Assembly (NCBI GenBank): GCA_030427205.1 | Contig: JAUHXC010000023.1 | Span: 98,060-162,059, forward strand | DNA: 64,000 nucleotides | Direction: 5' to 3' | DNA from: a bacterium | Lineage (GTDB): Bacteria; Myxococcota_A; Bradymonadia; UBA7976; UBA1532 | Shown: piece after piece, positions 37,285-46,064 of the stretch | How positions within the stretch are numbered: position 1 is the first letter of the stretch | How the letters are laid out: the number at the start of each line of letters is the position of its first letter | Position numbers and translations under genes: made by a program | The notes under the pieces: model-generated | Databases searched by the model: none | What the model saw: only the letters and a program-made list of their open reading frames with translations | Told to the model about the DNA's origin: nothing

Positions 37285-38340
37285 TCAGCCTCGACGGCGG
37301 CCGAAGACCGCGAGCGCCAGCAGCAGCGACCCCCAGAGCCCGCCCGCGGGCGCGCCGCCCGGCTGAGCCCGGCATCCGGCGATCGGCTCGAAGTCGACCG
37401 GCAGCGCCTCGCCGTCCGCGGCGCCGTGCTCGCCCGCGCCGTGCTCGCCCGCGCCCTGTTCATCGGCGGCCTCGGCGCCGGCTGGCGCGTCCGGCGACGT
37501 CGGATCACGGCCGACGTCCAGCTCGGCCCCGTCGAGCCAGCCGTCGCCGTCCGTATCGTCCACGTACGGATCGGTGCCGAGGGCCACCTCGTGGCGGTTG
37601 TCGATGCCGTCGTCGTCGAGGTCGCGATACTCGGGCGGGTCGATCGGGTCCACGCCGCCGGCGTCCGGGTCGACGTCGTCGCAGATGCCGTCCAGATCGC
37701 CATCGCCGATCTGCAGTTCGAAGCACAGCACGAGCGCGGCGCCGAGCAGCTCGCGGCGCTCGGCGTCGTCGTCGTGGATCGGATCGGCGTCGTCGCAGAT
37801 GCCATCCAGATCGGCGTCGCCGATCCGCAGCTCGATGCAGAGCTGGATCGCCGCGGCCAGCAGCGCCCGATCGTCTCCGTCGCCCGGCTCGCCGCCGTCG
37901 GGCTCGTCGCAGACGCCGTCGAGGTCGGCGTCGCCCAGCTCGGCCTCGAAGCACAGCACCAGGTCGGCCCCGAGCAGCTCGCGGCGCTCTGCGTCGTCGT
38001 CATGCACCGGGTCGACGTCGTCGCAGACACCGTCGAGGTCTGCGTCGCCCGCGCCCAGCGCGATGCACGCTTGGATGGCCGCTGCCAGCGCGGCCCGCAG
38101 CTCGGCGGGGTCTTCACAAGCGTCGCCGACGCCGTCGCCGTCCGTATCGGCCTGCAAGGGATCGATGTCATCCGGGCAGACATCGTCCGGGTCGCAGATG
38201 CCGTCGCCGTCCCGGTCGCCGCCCGACAATACGCAGAGATCGCCGATCTGAGCGCCGGCGGGGGATGCGAAGAACGCGGCGGCGAGCACCGCGGTGATGA
38301 GAGGTATGTGCCTGTTGAGAGCAAAGCTCGACTGAGTCAT
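37285..38340 (-). CDS. Secreted calcium-repeat protein with MYXO-CTERM-like anchor
   Basis: This 351-residue protein has a Sec signal peptide (A-G-A-Q near 31) and TSP3-like Ca2+ loops (D-R-D-G-D-G-I-C-D, D-T-D-G-D-G-V-G-D-A-C). Four internal repeats of about 34-38 residues alternate in type (A-B-A-B): each is a helix with one Cys followed by a G-D-A/G-D-L-D-G-V/I-C-D-D-x-D loop. After an E-H-G-A-G repeat linker, the C-terminus reads G-C-R-A-Q-P-G-G..., then a hydrophobic helix and F-G-R-R-R-G. This is the layout of MYXO-CTERM sorting tails, where the Cys is processed and the protein anchored at the surface. A sigma70-like promoter is predicted 140 bp upstream. Confidence 0.85.
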   Translation of the reverse strand: MTQSSFALNRHIPLITAVLAAAFFASPAGAQIGDLCVLSGGDRDGDGICDPDDVCPDDIDPLQADTDGDGVGDACEDPAELRAALAAAIQACIALGAGDADLDGVCDDVDPVHDDDAERRELLGADLVLCFEAELGDADLDGVCDEPDGGEPGDGDDRALLAAAIQLCIELRIGDADLDGICDDADPIHDDDAERRELLGAALVLCFELQIGDGDLDGICDDVDPDAGGVDPIDPPEYRDLDDDGIDNRHEVALGTDPYVDDTDGDGWLDGAELDVGRDPTSPDAPAGAEAADEQGAGEHGAGEHGAADGEALPVDFEPIAGCRAQPGGAPAGGLWGSLLLALAVFGRRRG

Positions 38341-38708
38341 GTCATGGCCCTGGCATGCGTCCGAAGGGCGACTGGGTCACCCATGGCGCACGTATGTCAC
38401 TCACCGGTATCGGCGGTGATCAATGGTGTTTTGGTTCAGCCTGAATAAGATAACATCGGATACAAGCCCGACTCGGGTGATACAGTAGGAAAATTGTACC
38501 ACGATTGCAAGCAGGGCTCTCCCGGACCCCACGGGCGACCGCACTTTCGGAAAAAATCAGCGGCGAGCCCGCGCGCGGGCTGTCACAAAACCGCCGGACG
38601 CGTCCCAGCATGCATGACATGCATACCATCGCCCGTCGCGCTGCCTCGCGAGCATGTTACTCCTGGGTAGCGCGCCTGCGGGGTGTCGCTCCATGGCTCG
38701 GCAGGCTG
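38341..38708. other. 368-bp regulatory intergenic region of lower GC content
   Basis: No gene is supported here. The GC content is visibly lower than elsewhere. It contains the predicted promoter for the MYXO-CTERM gene (38482-38510), a 12-bp CCCGCGCGCGGG palindrome near 38569-38580, and ATGCAT-GAC-ATGCAT at about 38611-38625. The right part, near 38630-38708, is the downstream flank of the minus-strand membrane protein gene and shows no terminator T-tract. Confidence 0.5.
38482..38510 (-). promoter_or_regulatory. Predicted sigma70-type promoter of the MYXO-CTERM gene
   Basis: Read on the minus strand, TTGCAA (38505-38510) and TACTGT (38482-38487) are separated by 17 bp, the ideal spacing. 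They lie about 140 nt upstream of the ATG at 38340, which would leave a long leader. An alternative -10 (TATTCA/TTATCT) lies nearer the gene around 38445-38455. Confidence 0.45.
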
Positions 38709-40433
38709 TCAGAGCACCGAACGCAGCCGCAGCGTCTCGCCGACCGCCGGCGGTTCGAACGCCCGGGTCTCGAGCGCGCCCAGCGGGCCGCCTTCGACCG
38801 GCGCCACCACCAGCCAGCGCAGGCCGGGGTCGGCCAGCGGTACGCGGAAGTGGAACGCCGCGCGGGCGGGGCGGCCGTCGGCGGTGACCGCCAGCACCTC
38901 GACCGCGACGTCAGGCAATTCGATACGATCGCCGACGGTAAAGGGCTCGGCGGGGCGGCGGTGGATCCGGTCGAGGTCGATGGCCATATAGCCACGGTCG
39001 GGCTCGACGACGAGCGTATCGTCGTCGAGGCGGGTGACGGCGGCGCCGTCGAACATCGAGGTCAGCACGACGCTGCGCCGCGGGGCGGGCTCGCCGGCGA
39101 TGCGCCGCATGAGCGTCGTGTAGTGGGTCCGGTGAAACGTGCCGGCGACGTAGACGAAGGTCTGCTGCGGCACGGCCGCGTCCCGCGGGGCCTGGGCCAG
39201 CCCGCCGGTATTGGCCGCCGACGCCGGGCCCAGCGTCGCCGCGCGGGCCAGCCCGAAGAGCGCCGCGACGGGCAGACACAGCACCAGCAGCGCGGTGCGC
39301 CCGCGCCGACGGGCGGGCCGCTCCAGCTGCGCCGCGGCCAGCAGACCCACCAGCCCGGCGAAGCCCGGGCCGGCGAAGAGCACCAGCCGGTCCATGGGCA
39401 TCGTCGCGGTGAACGGCAGCAGCGCCAGCACCAGCCCCAGGGCCCAGAAGCGCGCCAGCGGTTCGGTCCGCAGCAGGCGACCGAAGATCAGCGCGAAGAG
39501 CGCGGCGACCGCCAGCCCGAGACCGATGAAGGCGGCGTGCAGGGCCGGGGTGCCGAAGGCCCACAGGTCGACGGGGATCGGCAGCCAGCGGGCGCCGAAC
39601 AGCGCCGGCAGATGGGACGCGACGGCGGCGATGAAGTCGGGCAGGTCGGTCGCCGGGTCGTGGTAGATGCCGCCGTGCATCGCGCCGAAGCCGGCCTGCA
39701 CGTAGAGCACCCGCCAGACGATGACCACCACGGCATAGGGCGCCAGCGCCGCCAGCCGCCGACGCCAAGGCCCCTGCTCGACGCAGACCTGCCAGGCGAA
39801 GATGTAGCCGATGATGCCCAGGGTCGCCTCGCTGGCGAAGAGGCCGACGATCACCAGCCCCGCCGGCGCGAACCGCCGGTCGCCGCCCCGGGCCCGCAGA
39901 TGGGCCGCCAGCGCCAGGCCGCCGATCACGAAGGCGATGAGCGTATTGCGCCCGGCCAGCCAGCCGACGGTCAGCGCGTGCGGCGTGGCGACCGCGAACG
40001 CCAGGGCGCCCACCGCGGTGGCCAGCGTGCGCGGTCCGTGCAGCCGGGCCAGCAGCCGCCCGACCACCGCCACCGTCAGGCCGTACCACAGCACGCTGTG
40101 CAGGTGCTGCAGCGCCGCGCTGTGGGGCCAGAGCCGATAGTCGAGCCAGTGGGTCGCCGCGGCCAGCGGGCGGAAGAAGGTCATCTTCAGCTCGGGGGCG
40201 GCCCACCACGGGTGGTGCCCCGCCGCGAGCAGGGTCGGGTTCAGGTCGGGGCGGGCGAAGGTGTAGAGATCCCACCACGGCGCGGGCGTCCACGGGCTGT
40301 CGATGCCGAGCAGCTTCGCCCGGACGAGCACGTCGTCCATGAACCAGCCGGCGCCGATCGTCGGCAGGACGACCAGCAGACCGCAGGCGACGGCGAACAG
40401 CGGGTGGCGGGGCAGGCGTTCGAGCGGCGCCAT
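38709..40433 (-). CDS. Polytopic membrane protein, GT-C (GT39)-like architecture
   Basis: This 574-residue protein has about ten transmembrane helices over the first 420 residues and a soluble C-terminal domain of about 150 residues rich in beta strands. The early G-W-F-M-D-D-V-L segment and the loop G-W-L-A-G-R-N-T-L resemble GT-C glycosyltransferases such as the dolichyl-mannosyltransferase-like GT39/GT83 groups, which carry acidic residues in the first periplasmic loop. I cannot confirm the family from sequence alone. GGAG precedes the ATG by seven bases. It lies 75 bp downstream of a SAM methyltransferase gene, so the pair probably acts on the same lipid-linked or secreted glycan. Confidence 0.7.
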   Translation of the reverse strand: MAPLERLPRHPLFAVACGLLVVLPTIGAGWFMDDVLVRAKLLGIDSPWTPAPWWDLYTFARPDLNPTLLAAGHHPWWAAPELKMTFFRPLAAATHWLDYRLWPHSAALQHLHSVLWYGLTVAVVGRLLARLHGPRTLATAVGALAFAVATPHALTVGWLAGRNTLIAFVIGGLALAAHLRARGGDRRFAPAGLVIVGLFASEATLGIIGYIFAWQVCVEQGPWRRRLAALAPYAVVVIVWRVLYVQAGFGAMHGGIYHDPATDLPDFIAAVASHLPALFGARWLPIPVDLWAFGTPALHAAFIGLGLAVAALFALIFGRLLRTEPLARFWALGLVLALLPFTATMPMDRLVLFAGPGFAGLVGLLAAAQLERPARRRGRTALLVLCLPVAALFGLARAATLGPASAANTGGLAQAPRDAAVPQQTFVYVAGTFHRTHYTTLMRRIAGEPAPRRSVVLTSMFDGAAVTRLDDDTLVVEPDRGYMAIDLDRIHRRPAEPFTVGDRIELPDVAVEVLAVTADGRPARAAFHFRVPLADPGLRWLVVAPVEGGPLGALETRAFEPPAVGETLRLRSVL

Positions 40434-40508
40434 ACGAGGGCTCCGGCGGAGGGCGTCGCAGCGAAATGCGCGCGGCAGTCGCCGCGGCCGCAGTCGCCGG
40501 GCGCCGCG

Positions 40509-41219
40509 TCAGCTGCGGGAGACCATCACCACCATGAAGCCGCCGAGGTGGCGGGTCACCGGCGCGTCGCGGGCGATCGCCTCGGCGTAGGCCAGCGCCG
40601 GCCCGAGCACCGGCACCTTGTGCGCCTGGGCGAACGGGGTGAAGACCCGCACCCCGCGCACGCCGTCGATGCGCAGCTCCGGCGGCAGGTAGCCCTCGAC
40701 GTCGCGGATGTTGTCGTAGCGGGTATAGACCTGATCGTCGGTGGTCGTCGCGCTGATGGCGTGCGGCTTCTTGAGCCGCTTGATCACGTAGCGCAGCGAG
40801 CGCGTATTGTAGAACTCGAGCGCCGCTCGGCCGCCGGGCCGCAGCACCCGGGCCACCTCGCGCATCGCCGCGTGGATGTCCTGCACATGGGCCAGCACCT
40901 TGAACGAGTAGACCGTATCGAAGCTGCCGTCGTCGAAGGGCAGCGCGGTGGCGCTGCCTTCGACCACCTCCAGCCCGCGGGCGCGGGCCTTCTCGAGCAT
41001 GCCCGGGCTGATGTCGAGCCCCACCGCCCGGCGGGCGAGCGGCGCGATCTCCTTGAGGATCATGCCGGTGCCGCAGCCCACCTCGAGCACGTCGCGATCG
41101 GCGCACAGCGGCCTGGCGATGCCCACCTGCAGCCGGTCGAGCATCGCGTGGTAGCCGTGGTGCCGCTCGTTCTCGTACCAGTCGGCGAAGTCGTCGTAGT
41201 AGGAGGCGTTGTCTTTCAT
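40509..41219 (-). CDS. Class I SAM-dependent methyltransferase
   Basis: This 236-residue protein starts M-K-D-N-A-S-Y-Y-D-D-F-A-D-W-Y-E-N-E-R, then shows motif I (V-L-E-V-G-C-G-T-G), an acidic motif II (G-L-D-I-S), motif III (A-L-P-F-D-D-G-S-F-D-T-V-Y-S) and the L-R-P-G-G post-motif. This is the Methyltransf_11 (UbiE/BioC-like) fold. The C-terminal 90 residues include a basic stretch (R-Y-V-I-K-R-L-K-K-P-H) and may bind a polar lipid or glycan. The acceptor is unknown. It is divergent from the Ser/Thr kinase gene (start 41374), with a 154-bp shared regulatory region, and upstream of the GT-C-like gene. Confidence 0.88.
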   Translation of the reverse strand: MKDNASYYDDFADWYENERHHGYHAMLDRLQVGIARPLCADRDVLEVGCGTGMILKEIAPLARRAVGLDISPGMLEKARARGLEVVEGSATALPFDDGSFDTVYSFKVLAHVQDIHAAMREVARVLRPGGRAALEFYNTRSLRYVIKRLKKPHAISATTTDDQVYTRYDNIRDVEGYLPPELRIDGVRGVRVFTPFAQAHKVPVLGPALAYAEAIARDAPVTRHLGGFMVVMVSRS

Positions 41220-41373
41220 GGCCGCGGATATTGCGTGGCGGGGCACGCCATGGCAAGCGCCGGCCGGCGCGATATGGAATTTTTCGACGCGAATCGATCT
41301 TCTCCCGGTATCGGCCGTGGGCGAGGCAAACGCGACGAGATCTGTTAGCCTGAGCCCCCTGCCCCGAGGACCG

Positions 41374-43248
41374 ATGAGCGACGACAGCCAGCACAAGCCG
41401 CCTCTCGCCCCCGAGAAGGCGCCCCGCGTCTCGGGGCTGAGCGCGCTGCACGGCGAGCTCGCCGAGCCGATGATCGAGTTCCCCTCCGAGCCGCCGCCCC
41501 CCGTCGCGCCGCCGCCGATGGTCGACTTCGGCAGCGAGCCGCCGCCGCCCGACGACGAGCACGCGATCATGCGCGGCGAGGACTTCGGCCGCTGGGCCGA
41601 GCCCGAGGCGCCCAAGCGCTCGATCGACACCATGGTCGGCAAGGTGGTCGACGGGCGTTACGAGATCAAAGGCATGATCGGTCGCGGCGGCATGGGCGCG
41701 GTCTTCGAGGCGTGGCAGCCCTCGGTGCAGCGCACCGTCGCCCTCAAGGTGCTGCTGCGGGAGTTCGCCGAGAACGAGACGGTCATCAAGCGCTTCCACA
41801 AAGAAGCGCTCGCCGCCAGCCGGCTGCAGCACCCCAATACCATCTCGGTCTACGACTTCGGCCAGACCGACGACGGCGTCCTCTTCATCGCGATGGAGTA
41901 CCTGCGCGGGGTCGACCTCTCGCGGGTGCTCGACGAGGGGCCGATGCCCGTCGACCGGGCGCTGGCCATCATGCGCCAGGTCTGCAAGTCGCTCTCCGAG
42001 GCCCACAAGGCGGGGGTCATCCACCGCGACCTCAAGCCGGACAACGTCTTCCTCACCGACGTCGAGGGGGAGGACGACTTCGTCAAGGTGCTCGACTTCG
42101 GCGTGGCCAAGCTCAAGGAGGGCGACGGCCACGAGCGCACGCTGACCCAGGCCGGCACCATGTTCGGCACGCCGAAGTACATGTCGCCCGAGCAGACCCG
42201 CTCGACGCAGATCGACGCCCGCAGCGACATCTACAGCCTCGGCGTGATCCTCTACGAGATGCTGCTCGGCGAGCCGCCGTTCGTCAGCGACAACCCGCTG
42301 TCGATCCTCATCGCGCACGTCAACGAGCAGCCCGCGCCCTTCGCCCACCGCCAGCCCGACCTCGACCTGCACCCGGCGGTCGAGGCGGTGGTCTTCCAGG
42401 CGCTGTCGAAGGACCGCGAAGAGCGACAGGCCAGCGTCGACGCGCTGCTCGACCAGATCGAAGCCCTCGCCGAGCTGCGGGCCGGCGCCCCGTTCGCGAC
42501 GCTCGCCGACCGGCTGCCCGACCCGGCCGCCTTCGGCCTCGGCGTGCCCGCCGAAGCGCCGCCGCTGCGCATCACCGACGTGGCTGACGTGGTGCTCGAC
42601 GGCCCGCCGCCGCGGGAGGAGCGCAAGGCGCCGGTGGTGCCCATCGTGCTCGCCGCCGTCGCGGTCACCGCGGTGCTCTTCGTCGTCTTCGGCATGCGCG
42701 GCGACCCGCCGACGCCGCCGCCCGACAACGGCGCCGAGAAGGCGGGAATGACGACGCAGGTCGAGCCGCCCGAGCCGCCGCCGCCCGAGCCCATCGTCGA
42801 CGCCGCCGCGCCCGAGCCGGTCTCGTTCGAGTTCTCGATCAAGACCACGCCGGGCGATCTGGTCTTCGAGCGGGTCGAGGGCGACATGGCCCGGCCGATC
42901 GAGCTGGCCGGGCGGGCCCTCGACGGCAGCGCGGTGCGGATCCGCCTCGACAGCAAGACCACGCTGCGCATCAGCAAGAAGGGCTATGAGCCGCAGACGC
43001 TCGAGCTCGACCCCGAGGCGCCGGGCGAGGGGCAGATCGAGGTCACCCTCGAGAAGAAAGAGGTCGAGAAGGCCGCGCCGCGGACCGAGCGCCCCATCGC
43101 GCGCCGCAAGCCGCAGCCGCGTGACCCGCCGCCGCGGGAGCAACCCGCGCCCAACGTCGGCGCGGGCATACCCGCCGAGCCCCCGCCCCCGCCGCCGCCA
43201 CAGCCCGAGCCGGAGGCCGAGCCGGTGCCCATCGAGCTGATGCCCTGA
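41374..43248 (+). CDS. Membrane Ser/Thr kinase with PEGA-like periplasmic domain
   Basis: This 624-residue kinase has a disordered acidic/Pro N-terminus (1-85), then an intact kinase domain with G-R-G-G-M-G-A-V-F, A-L-K-V-L, H-R-D-L-K-P-D-N, D-F-G-V-A-K and S-P-E-Q. A transmembrane helix follows (about 425-445). The periplasmic part has a beta domain with F-S-I-K-T-T-P-G-D and L-R-I-S-K-K-G-Y-E-P, which resembles PEGA domains, and a Pro-rich tail. GAGGA sits just upstream of the ATG. PEGA-type domains may sense or contact the cell envelope. The frame also stays open upstream to 41209 but overlaps the divergent methyltransferase start, so I do not extend it. Confidence 0.93.
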   Translation: MSDDSQHKPPLAPEKAPRVSGLSALHGELAEPMIEFPSEPPPPVAPPPMVDFGSEPPPPDDEHAIMRGEDFGRWAEPEAPKRSIDTMVGKVVDGRYEIKGMIGRGGMGAVFEAWQPSVQRTVALKVLLREFAENETVIKRFHKEALAASRLQHPNTISVYDFGQTDDGVLFIAMEYLRGVDLSRVLDEGPMPVDRALAIMRQVCKSLSEAHKAGVIHRDLKPDNVFLTDVEGEDDFVKVLDFGVAKLKEGDGHERTLTQAGTMFGTPKYMSPEQTRSTQIDARSDIYSLGVILYEMLLGEPPFVSDNPLSILIAHVNEQPAPFAHRQPDLDLHPAVEAVVFQALSKDREERQASVDALLDQIEALAELRAGAPFATLADRLPDPAAFGLGVPAEAPPLRITDVADVVLDGPPPREERKAPVVPIVLAAVAVTAVLFVVFGMRGDPPTPPPDNGAEKAGMTTQVEPPEPPPPEPIVDAAAPEPVSFEFSIKTTPGDLVFERVEGDMARPIELAGRALDGSAVRIRLDSKTTLRISKKGYEPQTLELDPEAPGEGQIEVTLEKKEVEKAAPRTERPIARRKPQPRDPPPREQPAPNVGAGIPAEPPPPPPPQPEPEAEPVPIELMP

Positions 43249-43284
43249 GCCGGGCCTGCCCGCCCCCGGAGATCGCCCGCAACC

Positions 43285-44289
43285 GTGAAGCCCGTCACAG
43301 CCCGATTCGTGAGCGCCGCCCTGGCGGTGGTCGAGCCGCTGTTCGACGGCCGCCCGGCCATCGCCCGCCGCCGGGCGCGCGCGCTGGTCGAAGGCGGCGA
43401 GCCGGAGCGGGCCATCCTCTACTGCCACCGCCAGCTCGCCCGCCACCCCGACGACCCCTGGCTGCACTTTCACGCCGGGCGGGCGGCGCAGGCCCGCGAG
43501 CTGCGCAAGCAGGCCCGGGTGCGCTTCGCCCACGCCGCCGCGCTCGAGCCCGACGAGCCCACCTTCCGCTTCGCGCTGGGCTACGCGCTGCGCCATGACG
43601 GCCACCTCGGCGCCGCCGCCCGCGAGTACCGCCACGCCTTGCGCCGGGCCCCCGACGAGCCGCGCATCCTCTTCAACCTCGGCGTCGTCGAGCGCGAGCG
43701 CGACCGGCTCGACATCGCCCAGCGCTGCTTCGAGAAGGTCGCCGACCGCTGGCCGCGGGACGCGCGGGCCCACTACACGCTCGGGGTCTGCGCCTTCGAG
43801 CGCAAAGACTTCCCCACCGCGAAGCGCGCGCTGGCCCGGGCCCTCGAGATCGACCGCCGGCACCACAAGGCGCTCTACCAGCGCGGGCTGCTCGCCCTCG
43901 ACGACGGCCGCCCCGCCGACGGCGTCGCCGACCTGCAGAAGGTCTTGAGCATTCGCGGCGACTACGGCCCGGCCCACTACGCGCTCGGCCGGGCGATGCT
44001 CGATCAGGCGCCGACCCGCGCGCGGCACCACTTCCACGAGGCGCTCGTCGGCCGGCCGCCGGTGCTGCGGGCCCACCTCGACCTGGGGCGGCTCTTCGAG
44101 AAGACCGGCGAGCTCGAGCGGGCCCGCGCCGAGTACGCGCTCTACGCCCGCCATCACCCCGGCAAGCGCGAGGCGTGGATCGAGAAGCGCATGGCCGACA
44201 TCGACCGCCGCCTCGCCGCCGCCCGCGCCGCCCCGCGCCCCGCCGCGTCCGATTGGCCCGGCGCGCTGCCGCCCGACGGGGCGCCATGA
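43285..44289 (+). CDS. Tetratricopeptide repeat protein
   Basis: This 334-residue protein consists almost entirely of about seven TPR units from residue 35 on, for example W-L-H-F-H-A-G-R-A-A-Q-A-R, F-R-F-A-L-G-Y-A-L-R and A-H-Y-T-L-G-V-C-A-F-E-R. It has no clear signal peptide; a weakly hydrophobic N-terminus (V-S-A-A-L-A-V-V) is too short. TPR proteins scaffold protein complexes. The start is a GTG with only a distant GGA upstream, so it is less certain. It lies 36 bp after the kinase gene and overlaps fdhD by 4 nt (ATGA), so the three are probably co-transcribed. Confidence 0.85.
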   Translation: MKPVTARFVSAALAVVEPLFDGRPAIARRRARALVEGGEPERAILYCHRQLARHPDDPWLHFHAGRAAQARELRKQARVRFAHAAALEPDEPTFRFALGYALRHDGHLGAAAREYRHALRRAPDEPRILFNLGVVERERDRLDIAQRCFEKVADRWPRDARAHYTLGVCAFERKDFPTAKRALARALEIDRRHHKALYQRGLLALDDGRPADGVADLQKVLSIRGDYGPAHYALGRAMLDQAPTRARHHFHEALVGRPPVLRAHLDLGRLFEKTGELERARAEYALYARHHPGKREAWIEKRMADIDRRLAAARAAPRPAASDWPGALPPDGAP

Positions 44290-45104
44290 GCCCGCAGCCC
44301 GAAGACGGCGTGCGCCGGGTCACGCTCACCCGCGACGGCCAGCGCACGACGGATCGGCTGGTGGTCGAAGAGCCTCTGGAGATCCGGGTCGACGACCGCC
44401 CGCTGGCGGTGCTGATGCGCACCCCCGGCGCCGACCCCGCCGAAGACCTGGACCTGGTCGCCGGCTTTCTGGCCACCGAGGGCGTCATCGACGGCCCCGA
44501 CGACCTCGCGGGCATGGCCCACTGCGCCGACCCGCGCCGCCCCGCCCGGCAGAACGTGGTCATGGTGCGCCTCGCCGCCGGGGTGCGCGCCGCCGCCGAG
44601 CGCTTCGAGCGCGCCCGCCGCGACCTCTACGCCGCCTCGAGCTGCGGGCTGTGCGGCAAGGCCAGCATCGACCGGGTGATGCTCGACGCGCCGCCGCTCG
44701 AACAGACCGTCGGGCTCGCCGAGGCCCTGGTGCCGACGCTGCCCCCGAAGCTGCGCGCCCGCCAGCGCCGCTTCGCCGCCACGGGCGGACTGCACGGCGC
44801 CGGCCTCTTCACGACCGACGGCGAGCTGCTGGCCATCGCCGAAGACGTCGGCCGGCACAACGCGGTGGACAAAGTCATCGGCGCCCGCCTGCGCGCCGAC
44901 CGCTACCCGCTCGACGGCCTCGCGCTGGTGGTCAGCAGCCGGGCGGGCTTCGAGATCGTGCAGAAGGCGCTGATGGCCCGCGTCGGCGCGGTGGTCGCGG
45001 TGGGCGCGGCGAGCACGCTGGCCCACGAGCTGGCCGCCGCCGGTCGGCTGTCGCTCTACAGCTTCGTGCGCGACGGCGGGTTCAACGTGCACCCGCACGG
45101 CTGA
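44286..45104 (+). CDS. fdhD: Formate dehydrogenase accessory sulfurtransferase FdhD
   Basis: FdhD transfers sulfur from IscS-type cysteine desulfurases to the bis-MGD molybdenum cofactor and is needed for active formate dehydrogenase. This 272-residue protein has E-E-P-L-E-I-R-V at 28-35, T-P-G in L-M-R-T-P-G, the conserved Cys pair C120-G-L-C123-G, G-G-L-H-G-A and E-D-V-G-R-H-N-A-V-D-K. These are the diagnostic family motifs. The formate dehydrogenase itself is not in the window. It is coupled to the upstream TPR gene by a 4-nt overlap and converges on the bd-oxidase operon. Confidence 0.95.
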   Translation: MSPQPEDGVRRVTLTRDGQRTTDRLVVEEPLEIRVDDRPLAVLMRTPGADPAEDLDLVAGFLATEGVIDGPDDLAGMAHCADPRRPARQNVVMVRLAAGVRAAAERFERARRDLYAASSCGLCGKASIDRVMLDAPPLEQTVGLAEALVPTLPPKLRARQRRFAATGGLHGAGLFTTDGELLAIAEDVGRHNAVDKVIGARLRADRYPLDGLALVVSSRAGFEIVQKALMARVGAVVAVGAASTLAHELAAAGRLSLYSFVRDGGFNVHPHG

Positions 45105-45126
45105 CGGGGCCGTCCGGCCGACCCCC

Positions 45127-45579
45127 TTACTCGTCTTCGCCCTCTTTGGCCTTGCCGGCCGCCGCCTCGGCCTCGGCCTGCGCCTTGCGGAAGCGCGCGC
45201 CGGCGCCCAGCTCGATGCGCCAGACGCCGTCCTCCTTGCGCAGGTAGTAGTCCCGCTTGTCGACCCCCGCCTGGGCGACGACCTTGGCGTAGTCGCCGTG
45301 GATCACCACCGCGCCCTTGGCCGCCGGGTCGACCTCGAGCGGCTTCTTGCCGAAGTGCAGCCGGCTGGCCAGCGTCTGCCAGCCGGCGCCCTCGCGCAGC
45401 CCCTCGGCGCGCCACGCGTGCTCCAGCCGCTGGGTCGTCGAGATGCTGAACAGCGCGCGCATCTCGGGCAGATCGCCGCGGGCCGCGGCCTCGCTGGCCT
45501 CGACGAGCACCTCGTCGGGCGAGTCGCGGCAGCCGCTGGCGAGCAGCAGCACGGCGACGGCGAGCAGCAAGCGCTTCAT
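45127..45579 (-). CDS. Small lipoprotein, last gene of the cyd operon
   Basis: This 150-residue protein has a short type II signal peptide with lipobox L-A-S-G-C (Cys17). The mature part is an alpha+beta domain with K-R-D-Y-Y-L-R-K-E-D-G-V-W-R-I-E-L-G, like the DUF4878/NTF2-type lipoproteins of unknown role, and ends in an Ala/Glu/Lys-rich helical tail. Its ATG overlaps the stop of the zinc-ribbon gene (ATGA). Operon position links it to the bd oxidase, but no role is known. Confidence 0.75.
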   Translation of the reverse strand: MKRLLLAVAVLLLASGCRDSPDEVLVEASEAAARGDLPEMRALFSISTTQRLEHAWRAEGLREGAGWQTLASRLHFGKKPLEVDPAAKGAVVIHGDYAKVVAQAGVDKRDYYLRKEDGVWRIELGAGARFRKAQAEAEAAAGKAKEGEDE

Positions 45580-46064
45580 GCCTCGTCCTCCTCGGGGTCG
45601 GCGGTCAGCGAGAGCCGCCGGCGGGCCTCGGCGGAGACCACCACGTTCTCCGGGCGATAGCGCTCGGCCAGGTCTTCGGCGGGCACGTCGCGGTTCTCGA
45701 TGGCCGACAGCGCGTCGGGGTCTTCGCCGTCGAGGAACCAGCCCGTCTCGCGGAAGCCCTCGGGCGGGTCGAGGTCGCCCTCGAACAGATCGGGCAGGTC
45801 GTCCTCGTCGGCGGGCGCCGCCCGCGGCGCAGGCGCGGTATCGCCGTCGCCCTCGCCGTCGTCGGGCAGGACCACGGCCGGCGCGCCGAAGACGGTGTCC
45901 CGCGCCTCGCCGTGGGCCCGCAGGATCGCCCGCCACGGGCCGGCCACGGGCGCGTCTTCGGGCGGGGTGCGGATCAGGTCGCCGCAGGCGCTGCAGAAAT
46001 ACGCCGCCGCGGCCACCGAGGCGCCGCACAGCGAACAGGTCATCGAATCGGGGGTCTCGCTCAC
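45576..46064 (-). CDS. Zinc-ribbon protein in the cyd operon
   Basis: This 162-residue protein has an N-terminal zinc ribbon (C-S-L-C then C-S-A-C, residues 10-27) followed by an acidic, probably disordered region rich in Asp, Pro and Ala. There is no transmembrane helix and no signal peptide. The start is a GTG at 46064 overlapping the stop of the cytochrome c gene (GTGA). Proteins of this layout are usually annotated as zinc ribbon domain proteins without function. Within this operon it could serve oxidase assembly or regulation, but that is inference from context only. Confidence 0.75.
   Translation of the reverse strand: MSETPDSMTCSLCGASVAAAAYFCSACGDLIRTPPEDAPVAGPWRAILRAHGEARDTVFGAPAVVLPDDGEGDGDTAPAPRAAPADEDDLPDLFEGDLDPPEGFRETGWFLDGEDPDALSAIENRDVPAEDLAERYRPENVVVSAEARRRLSLTADPEEDEA

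Noticed and set aside
32370..38324. A 1984-codon open frame on the minus strand covering both sulfatase-like genes and more
   Set aside because: Only the part from 34541 to 32370 matches a protein (membrane plus sulfatase fold). The upstream two thirds is Arg/Ala/Pro-rich and lies over the in-frame, better supported genes at 34538-37078 and 37285-38340. It stays open because of the high GC content.
38911..44157. A 1748-codon minus-strand open frame
   Set aside because: It is antisense to a Ser/Thr kinase gene and out of frame with the GT-C-like and methyltransferase genes. It lacks domain signals and reads as low-complexity Arg/Gly/Ala sequence.
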